Positions 1 to 7,804 are shown, counted from the first letter of the stretch. The stretch is DNA of 56,859 bases from Desulfovibrio sp. (GCF_014803725.1 NZ_JAAVBE010000016.1:1-56859); one strand, 5' to 3'. Notes: generated from the sequence alone by a model not told the origin. A program made the numbers and translations.

Positions 1-692
1 GCGGTGTTGACGCCAGACCCGGGACTCGTGATGGGATTGCCGCCGGCGCCCACAGTGACCGGGTACTCCTCCCCGGCCACGAGCCATGCGAAGCCCCAAC
101 GTAAGCCTCCGCTGTCGCCGCCAATTACGCTATAGTAAGTCGCATAGGCCCCGTGGCCGCCGTCGATGCACAGCACCTCGTGCCAGCCAGTCACCCGCGC
201 GGTGAAGGTGCCGGACTCGGTGAGCCAGAGCTCACCGTTGAGGAGCAAGTTGCCGCCCAGAGCGGAAAGCCGGCCAGCTTCGTCCACCGTGACGGTTTTG
301 CCGTCGGGCTGCATGAGGCCGGCCTTGAGGAGCGTGGCCAGGTGCGTGGGCGATTTAATAACCGCGTCTAGTGCCGCCACCAGCGCGGCCTCCACTTTGT
401 CCAGGTCGCCGTCGTCCAGCACGCCGGGCGCGTAGCGGCGCGCCAAAAATTGCGCCAGGCCTGCGACCACGTGCGAGGCCTGCCGGGCCTGCTTGTTGGC
501 GAGCTTGGCGCGGGCGATCCCGGGCTGGTGGCCAACATTGCGCTGCATGTCCACGGCGTATTCGGCTTGGGAGAGCAGATCGCGGCCCTCCTGGCCCTGC
601 GCGCAGAAGGGCAAAATCTCGTTTATGGTGTCCTCGGGCGCAACGGTGACGCCCGTGTCCTTGAGGTCGGTTATGCTTTGCGGCTGTGCCAT
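1..692 (-). CDS. Phage tail fibre protein, partial (C-terminus off the window)
   Basis: The reading frame opens with ATG at 692 behind a GGAG ribosome site and runs off the left edge; 230 codons are visible. The N-terminus reads MAQPQSITDLKDTG and has the look of Mu-like fibre attachment regions. The visible far end is Gly/Trp-rich and resembles glycine-rich fibre tips (LRWGFAWLVAGEEYPVTVG). It follows the DUF2612 baseplate gene, the normal place for a receptor-binding fibre. The fibre would sit on the virion baseplate and bind the host surface. No chaperone is visible. The role is inferred from position and composition rather than a named domain. Confidence 0.75.
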   Translation of the reverse strand, partial: MAQPQSITDLKDTGVTVAPEDTINEILPFCAQGQEGRDLLSQAEYAVDMQRNVGHQPGIARAKLANKQARQASHVVAGLAQFLARRYAPGVLDDGDLDKVEAALVAALDAVIKSPTHLATLLKAGLMQPDGKTVTVDEAGRLSALGGNLLLNGELWLTESGTFTARVTGWHEVLCIDGGHGAYATYYSVIGGDSGGLRWGFAWLVAGEEYPVTVGAGGNPITSPGSGVNT

Positions 693-739
693 GTCTGGTC
701 TCCTCGGGGGGCACTGTACGGCGCCCTGGCTTGCCGTTG

Positions 740-761
740 CCCCCCGATATTGTTCGGGGGG
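740..761. repeat. Hairpin CCCCCCGA-TCGGGGGG between baseplate and fibre genes
   Basis: An 8-bp perfect inverted repeat with a 6-base loop lies between the DUF2612 stop and the fibre start. It has no T-run, so it is at best a processing or attenuation hairpin. Related hairpins occur at 5464-5485, 17271-17294 and 24693-24718. Confidence 0.6.
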
Positions 762-765
762 CTGC

Positions 766-1449
766 CTATGCGGGAACCATGTACTCGGGCCAGCGGCCGG
801 CATCGCCGGCCTCGTCCGGCCAGCCGGCAAGGCCGTCCGACTCGCAATCCCACGCGAACAGCTTGCCGCCGTCCGGCGTCACCGCGTACCAGTTGATGCG
901 CACGCCCTCGGGCTTCAGCGGGATATAGTTGCCCGTGAGCAGCGCGCGGAAGACGGCATCGAGCCTTATGCCCGCTATGCCCACGCTCATGCTCATGTCC
1001 TGGTTGTCCTGGATGACCAGGATGCTCCCCGTGTCCGCAAAGACCATGCGCCAGACGGCGTAGGCCTGGGGCACGCTGCCGTCCCAGTGGTTCGCGGCGA
1101 TACGCGCCTTGACCAGGCGCCGGAAGTTGTCGTCATCGAGCACGGAAAGGCCCGAGGCCGGGTCGTAGCGGCCTTTCCACACGCCCTCTTCCCAGCCCAC
1201 GCCCTCCACGTCCCAGCTAAAATAGACGCCTTCCAGGGGCGTGTACAGGTAGCGGGTGACGCCCACCCACAGGCCCACGGCGTCAAGCTGCACGCCCACG
1301 GCCGTGTCCACGTCAAAGGCCGGGGGCAGCGCCGCAAGCGCCGCCTGGGCGTCCGCAAAGGGCTTGACGCTCGCGGCCACCAGCGCCAGAAAGTGCGGGC
1401 GGCGGTGCTCGCTCGTGACCAGGGCAACGTAGTCCGCCACGCCGGGCAT
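766..1449 (-). CDS. DUF2612-type phage baseplate/tail protein
   Basis: This 227-residue protein starts at MPGVADYVALV; ATG 1449 overlaps the stop of the upstream baseplate J gene by one base (TAATG), which sets the start. A longer open frame upstream is only the shadow of gene J. The N-terminal region (LDAVGLWVGVTR) and the central YFSWDVEGVGW and AYAVWRMVFADTGS stretches match the DUF2612 family, found between baseplate J and fibres in Mu-like myophages. In position it corresponds to Mu gp48/P2 gpI baseplate proteins. It is inferred to link wedge and fibre in the virion. Confidence 0.8.
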   Translation of the reverse strand: MPGVADYVALVTSEHRRPHFLALVAASVKPFADAQAALAALPPAFDVDTAVGVQLDAVGLWVGVTRYLYTPLEGVYFSWDVEGVGWEEGVWKGRYDPASGLSVLDDDNFRRLVKARIAANHWDGSVPQAYAVWRMVFADTGSILVIQDNQDMSMSVGIAGIRLDAVFRALLTGNYIPLKPEGVRINWYAVTPDGGKLFAWDCESDGLAGWPDEAGDAGRWPEYMVPA

Positions 1450-2636
1450 TAGTCGCCCCCCGGCAGCAGCACGTCCTCCACGGCGCACTTGGCGGCGGCG
1501 TTGAACGCAATGGGCAGGTTGGCCTGCTGCCACGCGGCCTCGCCGTCCGGGGCGTCGCCCGTGCAGATCTCCACGGCCAGAACGTCAAAAGACCTGCGCC
1601 CGGGCACGTCCGCCTCATTTATGGGGCACAAGAGGCGGCTGACCAGCACGTCCTCGCCAATGGGCAGCGCGTTGACGTAGGCCGCAAGATTTTCGCGGAT
1701 GGCCTGCGCGGTGCTGGACAAAAAGCCCGCCAGGGGCTTGATGGCCACGCGCAGGCGCACGCGCACGGGCGCGGCGTAGAAAAAGCGGATATGGTTCGGC
1801 ACTCCCATTTCGTCCCGCGTCAAGACCTCCACGTCGCCGTAGGTGTAGCAGCCGGGCGTCTTTTTGATGGCGATGGCGTCCGCAATGGCCTGGGCGTTCC
1901 CCCCCTCCACCACAAGGCAGATACTATGCGGCGGCAGCCCGTTGTCGTCCGCCACGTTGGTGTCGTTTTCGTAGCCTCGCCAGCGCGTCACGCCGGCCAC
2001 GGCCGCCACGGCGCCCAGGGTGCCCTCAAATACCGTGAGGCTCGGCAATGCCGTGGAGACCGCCTGCCGCTCGCGCAGGGCCGCGTCCGTCTCCACAGCG
2101 CGGCCGGGCGTGGCGGCCATGGTGTTGACGGCGCTTTGCCAGCCCCGGCAGGGAGTGGCGATGATCTTGATCTCGCCGGCGCCGGCGTGGATGTCCCCCG
2201 GCTCCTGCGCCGTGGCCGTGACGGTAATTTCGCCCGCGGCGGGGATGACAACCTCGGCGGGCAGATCCCACTTGCGCCCGCCGTCGTCCTCCAGTTGGCC
2301 GCCCCGAATGATAGTTCCGGCCGCGCCCACGAGGCGCACGGGCGCTGTGCTCACGCCCGCGGCGTGGCGCCTTATGCCGTTGATGATGACCATGCGCGAA
2401 AGCCCGGCCCCCTGGGCCGTCTGTGGCGAAAAGGCGTTGTAAACAGCCGCGGCGAGGGCGTAAGTATCCTGTTGCGCCAGGGCTATGATGGCGGCAAGCT
2501 GGCCCTCCTGGCTGTCCGGCTCAAGGTAGAGATCCGCCCCGAATATGTCCCGCAAACTCTGCCGCATGGCCTCAAGCGTGGCAGGGTACTCCGGCAGACG
2601 GAAGCCGTCCCGGTCAATAAAGGCGCTGTCCGCCAT
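1449..2636 (-). CDS. Baseplate J/gp47 family protein
   Basis: At 395 residues this is the usual size for the baseplate J family. The N-terminus (DGFRLPEYPATLEAMRQSL) and the section RMVIINGIRRHAAGVSTAPV with the following VRLVGAAGTIIRGG are typical of these wedge proteins. It forms part of the baseplate wedge ring of contractile-tailed phages. It sits between the gp46-like protein (10-base gap) and DUF2612 (1-base overlap) in a tightly packed operon. Confidence 0.93.
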   Translation of the reverse strand: MADSAFIDRDGFRLPEYPATLEAMRQSLRDIFGADLYLEPDSQEGQLAAIIALAQQDTYALAAAVYNAFSPQTAQGAGLSRMVIINGIRRHAAGVSTAPVRLVGAAGTIIRGGQLEDDGGRKWDLPAEVVIPAAGEITVTATAQEPGDIHAGAGEIKIIATPCRGWQSAVNTMAATPGRAVETDAALRERQAVSTALPSLTVFEGTLGAVAAVAGVTRWRGYENDTNVADDNGLPPHSICLVVEGGNAQAIADAIAIKKTPGCYTYGDVEVLTRDEMGVPNHIRFFYAAPVRVRLRVAIKPLAGFLSSTAQAIRENLAAYVNALPIGEDVLVSRLLCPINEADVPGRRSFDVLAVEICTGDAPDGEAAWQQANLPIAFNAAAKCAVEDVLLPGGD

Positions 2637-2645
2637 GGTGCCTCC

Positions 2646-2999
2646 TCACAACGTCGCGGCCACGGTGGCCGGCCCGTAAACAGTGTCGATCTCTGCGCTC
2701 ACGGTGAGCTTGCGCGTCTCGGAGTCCCAGGAACTTTCATAACTCACGAGCGCCCGCACGCCCTGCGTCTGCAAAATGCGGCGGCGCAAAATGGGGTCAT
2801 AGGTCTCCCGCGTGTGCTTGCCCCAGACGTGCGTGGCGTAGGGCGTGCCCTCGGTGAGATCCAGGAACCACTCGCCGGCGAGCAGCGCAAGGCGCGTCTT
2901 GACCGCCTGCGCCACGCCCAGGGCGTCATCCACAAAATAGTCGGCCTCGCCGTGGCCCAGCCGGAAGTCCCCGGCAGTGTCCAGCTTGCGGTAACGCAT
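2646..2999 (-). CDS. gp46/gp25-like baseplate wedge protein
   Basis: This is a 117-residue protein. The core (ADYFVDDALGVAQAVKTRLA, GEWFLDLTEGTPY, ILRRRILQTQGV) fits the GPW/gp25-like wedge family as seen in Mu gp46 relatives. It would nucleate sheath assembly on the baseplate. The start codon overlaps the stop of the spike gene and its stop precedes baseplate J, the normal order spike, wedge, J. Confidence 0.85.
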   Translation of the reverse strand: MRYRKLDTAGDFRLGHGEADYFVDDALGVAQAVKTRLALLAGEWFLDLTEGTPYATHVWGKHTRETYDPILRRRILQTQGVRALVSYESSWDSETRKLTVSAEIDTVYGPATVAATL

Positions 3000-3775
3000 C
3001 AGGCCGGCTCCCCGGTTGTGCCGCCGGAGTCCCCCGGGTGTGTGTGGTGCGCCACGCTCTTGCCCCCGGCGGTCATGTCGCCCGTGGCGTCCAGCGTGCC
3101 CGTGAGGGTCACGGCCCCGCGCATGCTCACAACGCCCGCGCCCCCGCCTGTGCCCGTGGCGATCAGGTTGCCCTCGATGGTCACTTGCGGCGCCTTGATA
3201 GTCAGGCTGGCACTTGCCTCAAGCGTTATTTCCCCGGCCGGGGAAATGACCAGGCTGCCCTGTTCGTTGCGCATGTCCACGGTCTTGTCCGGCTTGATGG
3301 TCAGGCTTGCCTTGCCGTCGTCCATGCGCAGTTGCACGTTTTCGGGGTCTACGGGCGGGTTCAGGCGCCCCGCTTGAGAGCGGGGGCCCACAATGGCCAG
3401 CCCGTCCGAAAGGTCGTGCATACGACTGTCCGGCGGGGGCACGGTCTTACCCCCCTGCCACCAGCCGTCTATGCAGCGGCTGGCAAAGACCACCAGGGCC
3501 TCGTCGCCGGGCTTGATGGGATAGGTCAGCGAAAAACCGCCCCCGCAGGGAAAGACCACGGGCACGTCCACCAGCAGGGGCATGGCCTGGTTCTGGACAT
3601 GGCCGCCTTCCCCCTTTACGCTGCCCATGACCGCGGGCTGCACGCTCACGGTCATGGCCACGGGGTCAAAGGCCTGGACAATGCCGGGCAGCGCCGTCCA
3701 GAGCTGCGCCTGCTGGCCTTCCTGGGCGAGGCGCTGGGCCTCCACCGGGTCATTGAGTCGTTCTGATCTTTCCAT
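2999..3775 (-). CDS. Gp138-type membrane-puncturing spike protein
   Basis: This protein has 258 residues. The N-terminal two thirds carry the OB-fold-like Gp138 region (PGIVQAFDPVAMTVSVQPAV, then GDEALVVFASRCIDGWW). The C-terminal third is a beta-helical run of short repeats (ASLTIKAPQVTIEGNL, TLTGTLDATGDMTAGGKS) ending in a His-rich HHTHPGDSGG tip, as in metal-binding spikes. It acts at the baseplate centre to pierce the outer membrane. The plus-strand 101-aa gene begins 17 bases upstream of its start, so the two genes diverge from a very short shared leader. Confidence 0.9.
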   Translation of the reverse strand: MERSERLNDPVEAQRLAQEGQQAQLWTALPGIVQAFDPVAMTVSVQPAVMGSVKGEGGHVQNQAMPLLVDVPVVFPCGGGFSLTYPIKPGDEALVVFASRCIDGWWQGGKTVPPPDSRMHDLSDGLAIVGPRSQAGRLNPPVDPENVQLRMDDGKASLTIKPDKTVDMRNEQGSLVISPAGEITLEASASLTIKAPQVTIEGNLIATGTGGGAGVVSMRGAVTLTGTLDATGDMTAGGKSVAHHTHPGDSGGTTGEPA

Positions 3776-3792
3776 AGGCGGAGGGTTCTCCC

Positions 3793-4098
3793 ATGCTAGA
3801 TGTTATTGAACGTCAGCTTATTGAAGCAGAGAAGGATCTTGCTCTCTATTCCAGCGCCCCGATTAGTGTGTTAAGTGGGGCACTTTTTGCAATGCTTGGA
3901 TTGATGCCAGCATATCTTAGCAGTGATATAAAACATCTTGGCCTCTACTTTACTTGTATTTTTATGATTGGTTTTATTGCAATATTATGTTATATTTATT
4001 CAAAGTGTAAATTAAATAATGATATAATCCCTAAAATTGTAAGACTGCGCACCGAAAAAATGAAACTTGAATATGAGATGTTCAAAGCGCATCCATAG
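3793..4098 (+). CDS. Small two-TM membrane protein, AT-rich phage cargo (moron)
   Basis: This 101-residue protein begins at ATG 3793 behind GGAGGG. It has two hydrophobic segments, about residues 24-46 (PISVLSGALFAMLGLMPAYL) and 50-70 (LGLYFTCIFMIGFIAILCYI), and a basic C-terminal tail. It lies on the strand opposite all neighbouring baseplate genes, is visibly AT-rich against a very GC-rich background, and its last codons overlap the 3' end of the hub gene by 17 bases. These are signs of a later-acquired cargo gene. An inner-membrane role such as superinfection exclusion is plausible but inferred. I recognise no family. Confidence 0.75.
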   Translation: MLDVIERQLIEAEKDLALYSSAPISVLSGALFAMLGLMPAYLSSDIKHLGLYFTCIFMIGFIAILCYIYSKCKLNNDIIPKIVRLRTEKMKLEYEMFKAHP

Positions 4099-5107
4099 GT
4101 AATTTTGCGGTGTCGTCAATGCCAATGCACACCAGGTCGGCGTACCAGTCATTGCCGCGCGTATCGCCCCTGAACTCCACCTTGAGGATGCGATAAAAGC
4201 CGTCCGCGTCCATGCGCGGGGCCTGCTGGCCGGCCGCCTGCTTCAAGGGCGACTGCATGGCCTTGACCTGCGCGTTGTCGAGCTTGATGCGGCCGCCCAC
4301 GGCAAGGCGCGGGTTGAGCAGGCAGCGCACGGTGATGCCGTCCTGCGTCTGCTCGGGGCTGCCCACAAGGCCGGTCTCATGCGTCAGCACAACGGCCTCG
4401 CCGGGCAAATAGCCCTTGCGCGGCACCATCTGCACCTTGCCGTCCTGGATGCTCCAGTCGGTATCGGTATCGCGCGCCTCGTCGCGCATGTACTCCCGCG
4501 CCATGCCGTACATGACCTTGCCGCGCGGAAGGGGCTGGCCCCCAAGGTCGGGCGTATAGCCGGGCTTTGCGCCCTTGGCCCCCATGCTTCCCTGGCACAC
4601 GCGCACGCGGTCGGCCGGGCGCGAGCCCGCGGCCAATGTGGTGTTGACCGTGGCAAAGTTGTAGGCGCGGTCGCCGTCCGCGGCCAAAATGGCCAGCACC
4701 GTGTCCACGCCGTTCTCGCGCCACAGGCGCACCTGGCGGATATTGCCACGGAATATTGTGCCCAGGTTGCCCTCATAGCCGGCGGCGAGGTTGACCTGGG
4801 TAAACTCGCGGCGAATCTTCGCGGCCGTGTCGTCCGAGAGATTATAGACGTTGATCTCGGCGCTGTTGGGCGTCTCTGTGTCGCCCTTTTTTGTGGCAAA
4901 GGTTATGCGCAGGGCGGAGAGCTCCAGCCCCTCGCCGCTGTCCGGGCCCACAATGAGCGAGCAGGCCCTAAGCCATTGCCGGCCTTCGTTTTCGGAACCG
5001 CTCACCCGCGCGTCCTGCGCGGGATTCGCGCTCGCTGCGCCCTGAGCGCGGTCAGGGCTTGCTCCGCTGCGCGGCGCCCCGCCCTCCCTGGCGGTGAAAT
5101 CAGGCAT
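4082..5107 (-). CDS. Baseplate hub protein (gp27/gpD-like)
   Basis: The protein has 341 residues from MPDFTAREGG; ATG 5107 overlaps the plug gene's stop by 8 bases, which favours it over upstream codons. The stretch EINVYNLSDDTAAKIRREF followed by VNLAAGYEGNLGTIFRGNI is the characteristic hub pattern (Nls, then AGYEG, then IFxGxI) of contractile-tail hub proteins. The C-terminus (FYRILKVEFRGDTRGNDWYA) fits the same family. It sits between plug and spike genes. The hub assignment rests on this motif and synteny. Confidence 0.82.
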   Translation of the reverse strand: MPDFTAREGGAPRSGASPDRAQGAASANPAQDARVSGSENEGRQWLRACSLIVGPDSGEGLELSALRITFATKKGDTETPNSAEINVYNLSDDTAAKIRREFTQVNLAAGYEGNLGTIFRGNIRQVRLWRENGVDTVLAILAADGDRAYNFATVNTTLAAGSRPADRVRVCQGSMGAKGAKPGYTPDLGGQPLPRGKVMYGMAREYMRDEARDTDTDWSIQDGKVQMVPRKGYLPGEAVVLTHETGLVGSPEQTQDGITVRCLLNPRLAVGGRIKLDNAQVKAMQSPLKQAAGQQAPRMDADGFYRILKVEFRGDTRGNDWYADLVCIGIDDTAKLPMDAL

Positions 5108-5429
5108 TGTCCACCTCCGTTTCAAACAGCAGCAGCACGTCCTCGCCCAAGTTGTCCAGGTCGGGCGGCATGTCGCCCGAAAGAGAGAGTCCCCCGCCAA
5201 GGCCCAGGTAGGCATAAGGCCGCAAAAGATCACAGCCGGCCACCAGCGGGATGCCCAGGACAAGCGGGGCGAGGTCGTCCGGCGCGTCAAAAATGTCCAG
5301 CAGCCAGCCCCCGGGGGCGTCCGGGCAGGTGCTCTCCGCCCAGCGCACGGCCAGGCGCAACTCCCGCCCGGCCAGGCTTATGCCGAAACTTTGCGGCTCG
5401 GGTGTCAGGGGTATCTCGTACAGTGCCAT
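5100..5429 (-). CDS. Phage baseplate plug-like protein
   Basis: This 109-residue protein (MALYEIPLTPEPQSFGISLAGRE) has the standard opening of small baseplate plug proteins (LTPxPQxFxxxLxGxxxxL) seen in Mu-like and related myophages. It also has the typical GGWLLDIFD and GIPLVAGCDLL sections. Its stop overlaps the hub start by 8 bases. It is the most upstream minus-strand gene of this baseplate sub-block; beyond it the strand switches to a cargo cassette. Confidence 0.8.
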   Translation of the reverse strand: MALYEIPLTPEPQSFGISLAGRELRLAVRWAESTCPDAPGGWLLDIFDAPDDLAPLVLGIPLVAGCDLLRPYAYLGLGGGLSLSGDMPPDLDNLGEDVLLLFETEVDNA

Positions 5430-5463
5430 GCGGGCACTGTACCAGAAGGCTTATATGTGGTAT

Positions 5464-5485
5464 CCCCCCGAAAAAGTTCGGGGGG
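5464..5485. repeat. Hairpin CCCCCCGAA-TTCGGGGGG in cargo leader
   Basis: A 9-bp perfect stem with an AAAG loop lies between the divergent plug and HsdR-N genes, in the 5' leader of the latter. It is nearly identical to the hairpin at 17271-17294, but no T-run follows on either strand. Confidence 0.6.
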
Positions 5486-5534
5486 AAGGCCGTGCCAGTG
5501 CAAACCCCGCAGGCCATGGGACAAGGAGGGATCA

Positions 5535-6593
5535 ATGGAATTCAATGAAGGGCTGACAAGCCTCGCCAACCGCGCGCAGAAAATGAAGCCGAGCCTCAAT
5601 ACCGAAGAGGCCACCAAGACAGCCTGCGTGCTGCCGTTCATCCGCCTTCTGGGCTATGATGTTTTCAACCCTCTGGAGGTCGTGCCGGAGTTTGTGGCGG
5701 ACGTGGCTGACAGGAAGGGGGAAAAGGTCGATTACGCCATCCTCAACAGTGAGGGCAAGCCCATCATCCTCATTGAGTGCAAAACGTGCGGCTGCATGCT
5801 CAACAGCGACAACTGCGAGCAGCTTCACCGCTACTTCACCACTGTGGACGCGCGCATCGGCGTTTTGACTGACGGGCTGCGCTACCTCTTCTTCTCCGAC
5901 CTGGAGGAGTACAAGAAGATGGACAGCCGCCCCTTCATGGAAATTGACCTCGAGAACATCGACGCCACGCTTATTCCCGAGCTCGCCAAGCTCCGCAAGG
6001 ATGCCTTTGACCTTGAAACCGCCCTCGGCACGGCCAAGGAGCTCAAGTACAACCGCCAGATAAAGAACCTGCTGCTGGCCCAGATGGAGGAGCCCAGCGA
6101 GGGCTTTGTGGACTTCTTCGTGCGCGAGCTCTATGCGGGCCGGGCCACAAAGAATGTGCGCGAGCAGTTCGCGGCCTTTGTGAAGCGCGCTTTCAGCGAG
6201 TTTGTGGAGGAGCGGGTGGACGCCCGGCTCAAGTCCGCCATCGCCGCCGCGCCCAAGAAGGCCGAGGCGCCCGCGCCCGCCCCGGTCGAGGAGAAGGTGG
6301 TCACAACGGAAGATGAGTGGCAGGGGTTCTTCCTGGTCAAGTCCCTGCTCATGGGCGTGGTCGATCCTGCCCGCGTCTTTATCCGCGACGCGCAGAGCTA
6401 TTGCAACGTGCTTCTGGACGACAGCCGCCTGAAGCCGCTCATGCGCATGTATTTCAACAACCCCGAGCGCATGCGCATTGAGCTTTTTGGCGAGAACAAG
6501 GAAAAAACCATGGTGGACATCACCGGGCTGGATGACATCCTGCAATATGCGGAGGCCATCCGGGATACGGCCCGGCGCTACGACGCCCAGTAG
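5535..6593 (+). CDS. HsdR N-terminal-type restriction endonuclease domain protein, phage cargo
   Basis: This 352-residue protein starts at ATG 5535 behind AAGGAGGG; longer in-frame starts would run back through the antisense plug gene. A PD-(D/E)xK nuclease core is visible: E52, D66 in VDYAIL and E81-x-K83 in IILIECKTCG, the pattern of type I HsdR N-terminal domains. No helicase motor follows; instead there is an Ala/Pro linker (about residues 237-255) and a C-terminal domain of unknown role. It is plus-stranded within baseplate genes, with its own terminator, so it is independent cargo. It may restrict competing phages; the target is unknown. Confidence 0.8.
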   Translation: MEFNEGLTSLANRAQKMKPSLNTEEATKTACVLPFIRLLGYDVFNPLEVVPEFVADVADRKGEKVDYAILNSEGKPIILIECKTCGCMLNSDNCEQLHRYFTTVDARIGVLTDGLRYLFFSDLEEYKKMDSRPFMEIDLENIDATLIPELAKLRKDAFDLETALGTAKELKYNRQIKNLLLAQMEEPSEGFVDFFVRELYAGRATKNVREQFAAFVKRAFSEFVEERVDARLKSAIAAAPKKAEAPAPAPVEEKVVTTEDEWQGFFLVKSLLMGVVDPARVFIRDAQSYCNVLLDDSRLKPLMRMYFNNPERMRIELFGENKEKTMVDITGLDDILQYAEAIRDTARRYDAQ

Positions 6594-6597
6594 ACAT

Positions 6598-6627
6598 GAA
6601 AAAGCCCCGCGCACGCGGGGCTTTTTC
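6598..6627. terminator. Bidirectional intrinsic terminator
   Basis: A 14-bp perfect stem (GAAAAAGCCCCGCG and its complement) with a two-base spacer gives a U-run on both strands. It ends the HsdR-N transcript directly after its stop codon. Confidence 0.9.
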
Positions 6628-6629
6628 GT

Positions 6630-6650
6630 GCGCGAAACGCAATTTGAAAA
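6630..6650 (+). repeat. Copy 1 of a 21-bp repeat shared with the prophage left end
   Basis: The sequence includes CGAAACGCAATTTGAAAA. The same 21 bases occur in reverse orientation twice near 34.95 kb. This copy lies just after a terminator and just before a promoter. Confidence 0.85.
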
Positions 6651-6669
6651 TTTTGCTTGACTCAAATTG
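6640..6669. promoter_or_regulatory. Palindromic operator candidate over the ribbon-helix-helix gene promoter
   Basis: CAATTTGA at 6640-6647 and TCAAATTG at 6662-6669 form a perfect 8-bp inverted repeat that straddles the -35 box. This fits autoregulation by the ribbon-helix-helix protein encoded just downstream, which is an inference. Confidence 0.5.
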
Positions 6670-6686
6670 TAAGTATATGCTTATCT
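6657..6686 (+). promoter_or_regulatory. Sigma70-like promoter for the cargo regulator operon
   Basis: TTGACT (6657-6662), an 18-base spacer and TTATCT (6681-6686) lie 20 bases ahead of the small ribbon-helix-helix gene. The region is AT-rich compared with its surroundings. Confidence 0.55.
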
Positions 6687-6705
6687 AAGCCCGCAGGAGG
6701 TCAAC

Positions 6706-6855
6706 GTGGCAGACGAGCAGACCACCATAACCATACGGGTAGCCAAGGAGGAACACAAAAAGGCTAAGGTTGTTGCCGCACTTGAGGGGAAAACTCTCAA
6801 ACAAATCTTTTTGGAGGCAATTAATCGGCTGGCCGAAAAACAAAAACGGGATTAA
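6706..6855 (+). CDS. Small ribbon-helix-helix (Arc/CopG-like) DNA-binding protein
   Basis: This is a 49-residue protein with a GTG start at 6706, preceded by CAGGAGG at ideal spacing. The N-terminal strand TTITIRVAKEEHKKAK and the helix-turn-helix KTLKQIFLEAINRLAEK fit a ribbon-helix-helix dimer. The protein is Lys/Glu-rich and too short to hold anything else. It heads a plus-strand unit with the Rha gene, and a palindrome overlies its promoter, so autorepression is likely. It is alternatively an orphan antitoxin, but no toxin gene is adjacent. Confidence 0.75.
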   Translation: MADEQTTITIRVAKEEHKKAKVVAALEGKTLKQIFLEAINRLAEKQKRD

Positions 6856-6872
6856 AAACCTAAATCGGCGCG

Positions 6873-6902
6873 CCTCAAGACTGGTACTCTTAAAGCGCGC
6901 CT
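6873..6902. repeat. Inverted repeat in the rha leader
   Basis: GGCGCGC and GCGCGCC arms flank a roughly 16-base loop between the ribbon-helix-helix gene and rha. It may fold in the mRNA ahead of the GGAGG of rha. Confidence 0.4.
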
Positions 6903-6931
6903 AACCGTACCACTACATCGGAGGTAGTGAA

Positions 6932-7585
6932 ATGGCTGATAACACAGTATCTCAACTCGCGCCCATTGTCAAAGAAAACAGCGGTATAACCTTTCACGCC
7001 CTGGGGCCTGCCCCCGCCGTCCTTTCCACTGACGTGGCCCGCCACTTCCAGAAACGGCATACCAATATCCTGCGCGATATTGACCGCCTGCGCTCTATCC
7101 TACCGAAATCATTTCTTGCGCTCAATTTTGAGCCCAAGTCCGTTGAGGTAAAAATCGACAACGGGGCGACTCGCCAAGTCCGCGCCTTCCTCCTCACCCG
7201 CGACGCCCTTTCCCTGCTCATCATGGGCATGACGGGGAAGGCGGCCATCATGTGGAAGCTGCGCTACATCGAGGCCTTCAACGCCATGGAGGCGGCGCTG
7301 GGCATGGCCGCGCCCCGGCAACAGGCCCTGCCCGTGGCGCAGGAAGCGCGGCTCAAGGCCACCTACCTTGAGGGCATGCGCGAGGGCGAGCGCCTGGCCG
7401 CCAAAAAAGACCGGCTGCGCCTTCTGGAACGGGCCATGGGCTACCGCCGCAAGGGCATGAGCCTTCGGGACATTGGCGTGCTGCTGGGCATTTCGCACAA
7501 CAGGGTGGACAGGCTGCTCGCCGCCGGGCGCAGACTGGGCATGGGCGTGGAAGCGGCCCGGAAGGACAAAGGGGAGGCGGCGTAA
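6932..7585 (+). CDS. rha: Rha family phage regulatory protein
   Basis: This 217-residue protein starts at ATG 6932 behind GGAGG. The N-terminal domain (residues about 30-115) is of the Rha type: STDVARHFQKRHTNILRDI, later LLTRDALSLLIMGMTGKAA and WKLRYIEAFNAME. The C-terminal third has a separate helix-turn-helix (MSLRDIGVLLGISHNRVDRLL). Rha proteins are phage regulators described in P22 and phi-80 relatives, where they interfere with growth in hosts lacking integration host factor. Here it belongs to the plus-strand cargo cassette inside the baseplate block, not to the early region. Confidence 0.88.
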   Translation: MADNTVSQLAPIVKENSGITFHALGPAPAVLSTDVARHFQKRHTNILRDIDRLRSILPKSFLALNFEPKSVEVKIDNGATRQVRAFLLTRDALSLLIMGMTGKAAIMWKLRYIEAFNAMEAALGMAAPRQQALPVAQEARLKATYLEGMREGERLAAKKDRLRLLERAMGYRRKGMSLRDIGVLLGISHNRVDRLLAAGRRLGMGVEAARKDKGEAA

Positions 7586-7800
7586 TGGCGGGCATCTATG
7601 ACTTCCCCACGGCGCAGCCCTTTGACCGGGTGCGGGCGGTAGCCAAGGCCCTGGGCTTTTTGGGCACGGCCACATGGGCGCTGGAGGACATGGCGGCGCA
7701 AAAGCGCGGGCCGGATCTCAATGCGGACGACTATGAGGGGCTCTCCATCCTCTTGCAAACCTGCGCGGAGACCTTGGCTGAAGTGGAAAAGACGCAATGA
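7585..7800 (+). CDS. Small acidic protein of unknown function downstream of rha
   Basis: This is a 71-residue protein whose ATG overlaps the rha stop (TAATG). It is mostly helical in appearance (RVRAVAKALGFLGTATWALEDMA; YEGLSILLQTCAETLAEVEK). It has no recognised domain. Tight coupling suggests it acts with Rha. Confidence 0.65.
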   Translation: MAGIYDFPTAQPFDRVRAVAKALGFLGTATWALEDMAAQKRGPDLNADDYEGLSILLQTCAETLAEVEKTQ

Positions 7801-7804
7801 GCGA

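Noticed and set aside
5532..6665. 377-codon minus-strand frame opposite the HsdR-N gene
   Set aside because: It is a mirror of the strongly supported plus-strand gene, which has a start, ribosome site and terminator.
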